A stretch of 64,000 bases of DNA from Halochromatium sp. (GTDB taxonomy: Bacteria > Pseudomonadota > Gammaproteobacteria > Chromatiales > Chromatiaceae). A program made the translations under genes and the position numbers. Numbering within the stretch: the stretch's first letter is position 1; every line of letters starts with the position of its first letter. Location of the stretch: positions 1-64,000 of the forward strand of contig POWB01000003.1 of the NCBI GenBank assembly GCA_010912705.1. The letters are read 5' to 3'. The notes under the pieces were generated by a model. That model had not been told where the DNA came from, made no database searches, and saw nothing but the letters and a program-made list of their open reading frames with translations. Below, piece after piece: positions 62,640-64,000 of this stretch.

Positions 62640-62858
62640 TTATTGATCATACTTTCGCAAGATGTCTTTCTTGGCGCGTTTGTATTCACCCGCGCTGATC
62701 AAACCTTGCTCGTAGCTGGCATTCAAGTCCATCAGTTCTTGCCCCATTGTGGTACTGCTGGCATTGACATTGGTCTTCGCACCACCTCCGCCACAAGCTC
62801 CCAGGGCTAGCGTAAGAACGACAGTGATCAGGGTGCGGTGAGATCGGTTTTTCAACAT
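62640..62858 (-). CDS. Small SHOCT-domain lipoprotein
   Basis: A 72-residue lipoprotein. The signal ends LTLALGAC with the lipidated Cys, followed by a Gly tract. The C-terminal 30 residues (LNASYEQGLISAGEYKRAKK) form a SHOCT domain, a short helical module common at protein C termini. It sits three bases from the aminotransferase stop and 27 from the dehydrogenase start, so it is in the operon. Function is unknown. Confidence 0.82.
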   Translation of the reverse strand: MLKNRSHRTLITVVLTLALGACGGGGAKTNVNASSTTMGQELMDLNASYEQGLISAGEYKRAKKDILRKYDQ

Positions 62859-62861
62859 TGA

Positions 62862-64000
62862 TCAGACTCCAACGAGGGTATCGACGATGCACCCTTGCTC
62901 GACCTCGGTCAGATGCGGGTGCATCGGTAAGCTCATGATCTGCTCCGCAATCGTTGCAGCCACCGGGGTACATTCTGGGCAGCAGAAATGCGTATAGGCA
63001 GGCTGCTGATTCATCGGCATCGGGTAATGCACAGCGGTTGGAATACCGGCCGCTTTGAGCCTAGCCTGCACGGCATCGCGCTCCTGGACTCGTAGGCTAT
63101 ATTGAGCGAACACGCTGGTGCGGTCGGGCGCCGGCCAAGGTAGCAGATCGACCAAGCGGCCTGTTCCGGTTTTCTCGACAACCTGGTCTGTCCCTGATTG
63201 CTCTAATTTCTCTGCGATGAGCCGATGATAGCGCTGAGCAACAGCTTGACGTTGAGCAATATCCTGATCGAAACGCTCGAGGTTGGTGAGCACGACCGCG
63301 CATTGCAGGCTATCCATCCGGCCACCGATGCCGATGCGGCCATGGATATAGCGCGCGCTCTGACCATGCACGCGGATCTCGCGGCAGGCCTGGGCGAGGG
63401 CCTCATCGTTGGTAAAGATCGCACCGCCGTCGCCATAACCGCCGAGCGGTTTGCTGGGAAAGAAGCTGGTGCAGCCAATCGTACTGAGATTGCCGCTCTT
63501 GCGGCCCTTGTACTCGGCGCCGAAGCTCTGGGCGGCGTCTTCGATCACCGGTAGGTTGCCGTGGCGCGCGGCGATGGCATTGATCTCATCCATGTCCGCC
63601 GGCTGACCATAGAGACTCACCGGCATGATGGCCTTGGTGTTGTCGCTGAGCTTGGCCTCGATCAGGCGCGCATCCATGTTGCAGGTGCCAGGCTCGATAT
63701 CGACAAAGACCGGTGTCACGCCAACCAGTACGATCACCTCAACCGTGGCGACGAAGGTAAAGGGTGTCGTGATCACCTCATCACCGGGACCAATGCCAAG
63801 CGCCATCAGACTGATCAGCAGGGCATCGGTACCACTCGCGGCGGTGATGCAGTGCTGGGTGCCGGTGTAGGCCGCGAGGCGCTGCTCCAGCTCCGTCACC
63901 TCGGGGCCAAGGATGTACTGACCGTGGTGGAGGATGCGATGGATGCCCTGCTCCAACTGCGGGCGCAAGGCATCCTGCTGGGTCTTGAGATCAACGAAAC
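62862..64000 (-). CDS. DegT/DnrJ/EryC1/StrS sugar aminotransferase, 5' end outside the window
   Basis: A PLP-dependent sugar aminotransferase, at least 378 residues and cut at its N terminus by the window edge. The frame reaches FVDLKTQQDALRPQLE at the right edge, a little after the family start. Key segments are GTDALLISLMALGIGPGDEV, DAAQSFGAEYKGR and the PLP lysine in SFFPSKPLGGYGDGG. It aminates a keto-sugar nucleotide such as a UDP-3-keto sugar. It heads the visible part of a sugar operon. Confidence 0.92.
   Translation of the reverse strand, partial: FVDLKTQQDALRPQLEQGIHRILHHGQYILGPEVTELEQRLAAYTGTQHCITAASGTDALLISLMALGIGPGDEVITTPFTFVATVEVIVLVGVTPVFVDIEPGTCNMDARLIEAKLSDNTKAIMPVSLYGQPADMDEINAIAARHGNLPVIEDAAQSFGAEYKGRKSGNLSTIGCTSFFPSKPLGGYGDGGAIFTNDEALAQACREIRVHGQSARYIHGRIGIGGRMDSLQCAVVLTNLERFDQDIAQRQAVAQRYHRLIAEKLEQSGTDQVVEKTGTGRLVDLLPWPAPDRTSVFAQYSLRVQERDAVQARLKAAGIPTAVHYPMPMNQQPAYTHFCCPECTPVAATIAEQIMSLPMHPHLTEVEQGCIVDTLVGV

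Overview
The window is a GC-rich gammaproteobacterial chromosome segment. The best guess is a purple sulfur bacterium of the Chromatiaceae. This rests on the DUF29 and Rpn-type nuclease genes, the dense toxin-antitoxin content, the ABC-exported polysaccharide cluster and the style of the housekeeping genes. No photosynthesis or sulfur-oxidation gene lies in the window, so the family assignment is an inference.

Region 1 (0.7-19.5 kb) is a surface-polysaccharide (O-antigen type) cluster read mostly on the minus strand. It holds an ABC exporter pair (wzm, wzt), galE, several glycosyltransferases, two methyltransferases, a sulfotransferase-like remnant and two large HAD-like proteins of unknown role. 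It has been rebuilt. A 5' stub of a second wzt sits between wzm and galE next to an Rpn transposase-like gene. The 12.5-15.6 kb part is visibly AT-richer than its surroundings.

Region 2 (19.5-25.8 kb) is an accessory junkyard. It contains an intact VapBC-type pair, an intact HigBA-type pair, a VapBC pair whose toxin is frameshifted by an 11-bp tandem duplication, two copies of a truncated yhaV toxin gene in a ~0.5-kb direct repeat, two galE fragments, two Rpn fragments and a Fic gene.

Region 3 (26-57 kb) is mostly housekeeping. It includes an AI-2E family transporter, sufBCD with sufT, a divergent iron ABC importer (fbpABC), an L,D-transpeptidase, two N-oxide-associated genes beside an FNR-like site, Nudix hydrolase, phoBR, a BolA-type protein, alaC-hom, a Nei-type glycosylase, lpxD, an SDR protein, an NDUFA9-like protein and rhodanese. 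It also holds an operon joining an Atm1-like exporter to a NarX/NarL-type two-component pair, then an S24-fold protein overlapping an RND-type membrane fusion protein with no permease after it. An orphan minus-strand terminator at 47.37 kb hints at a small RNA.

Region 4 (57.2-61.2 kb) is an integrative element beside tRNA-Gly(GCC). It carries a tyrosine recombinase, an unknown gene, a frameshifted gene and a three-gene module that reads as MqsR toxin, MqsA antitoxin and SecB-like chaperone. This is the most interesting functional system here.

Region 5 (61.3-64 kb) starts another sugar cluster with a UDP-sugar dehydrogenase, a small SHOCT lipoprotein and a DegT-type aminotransferase that runs off the window end.
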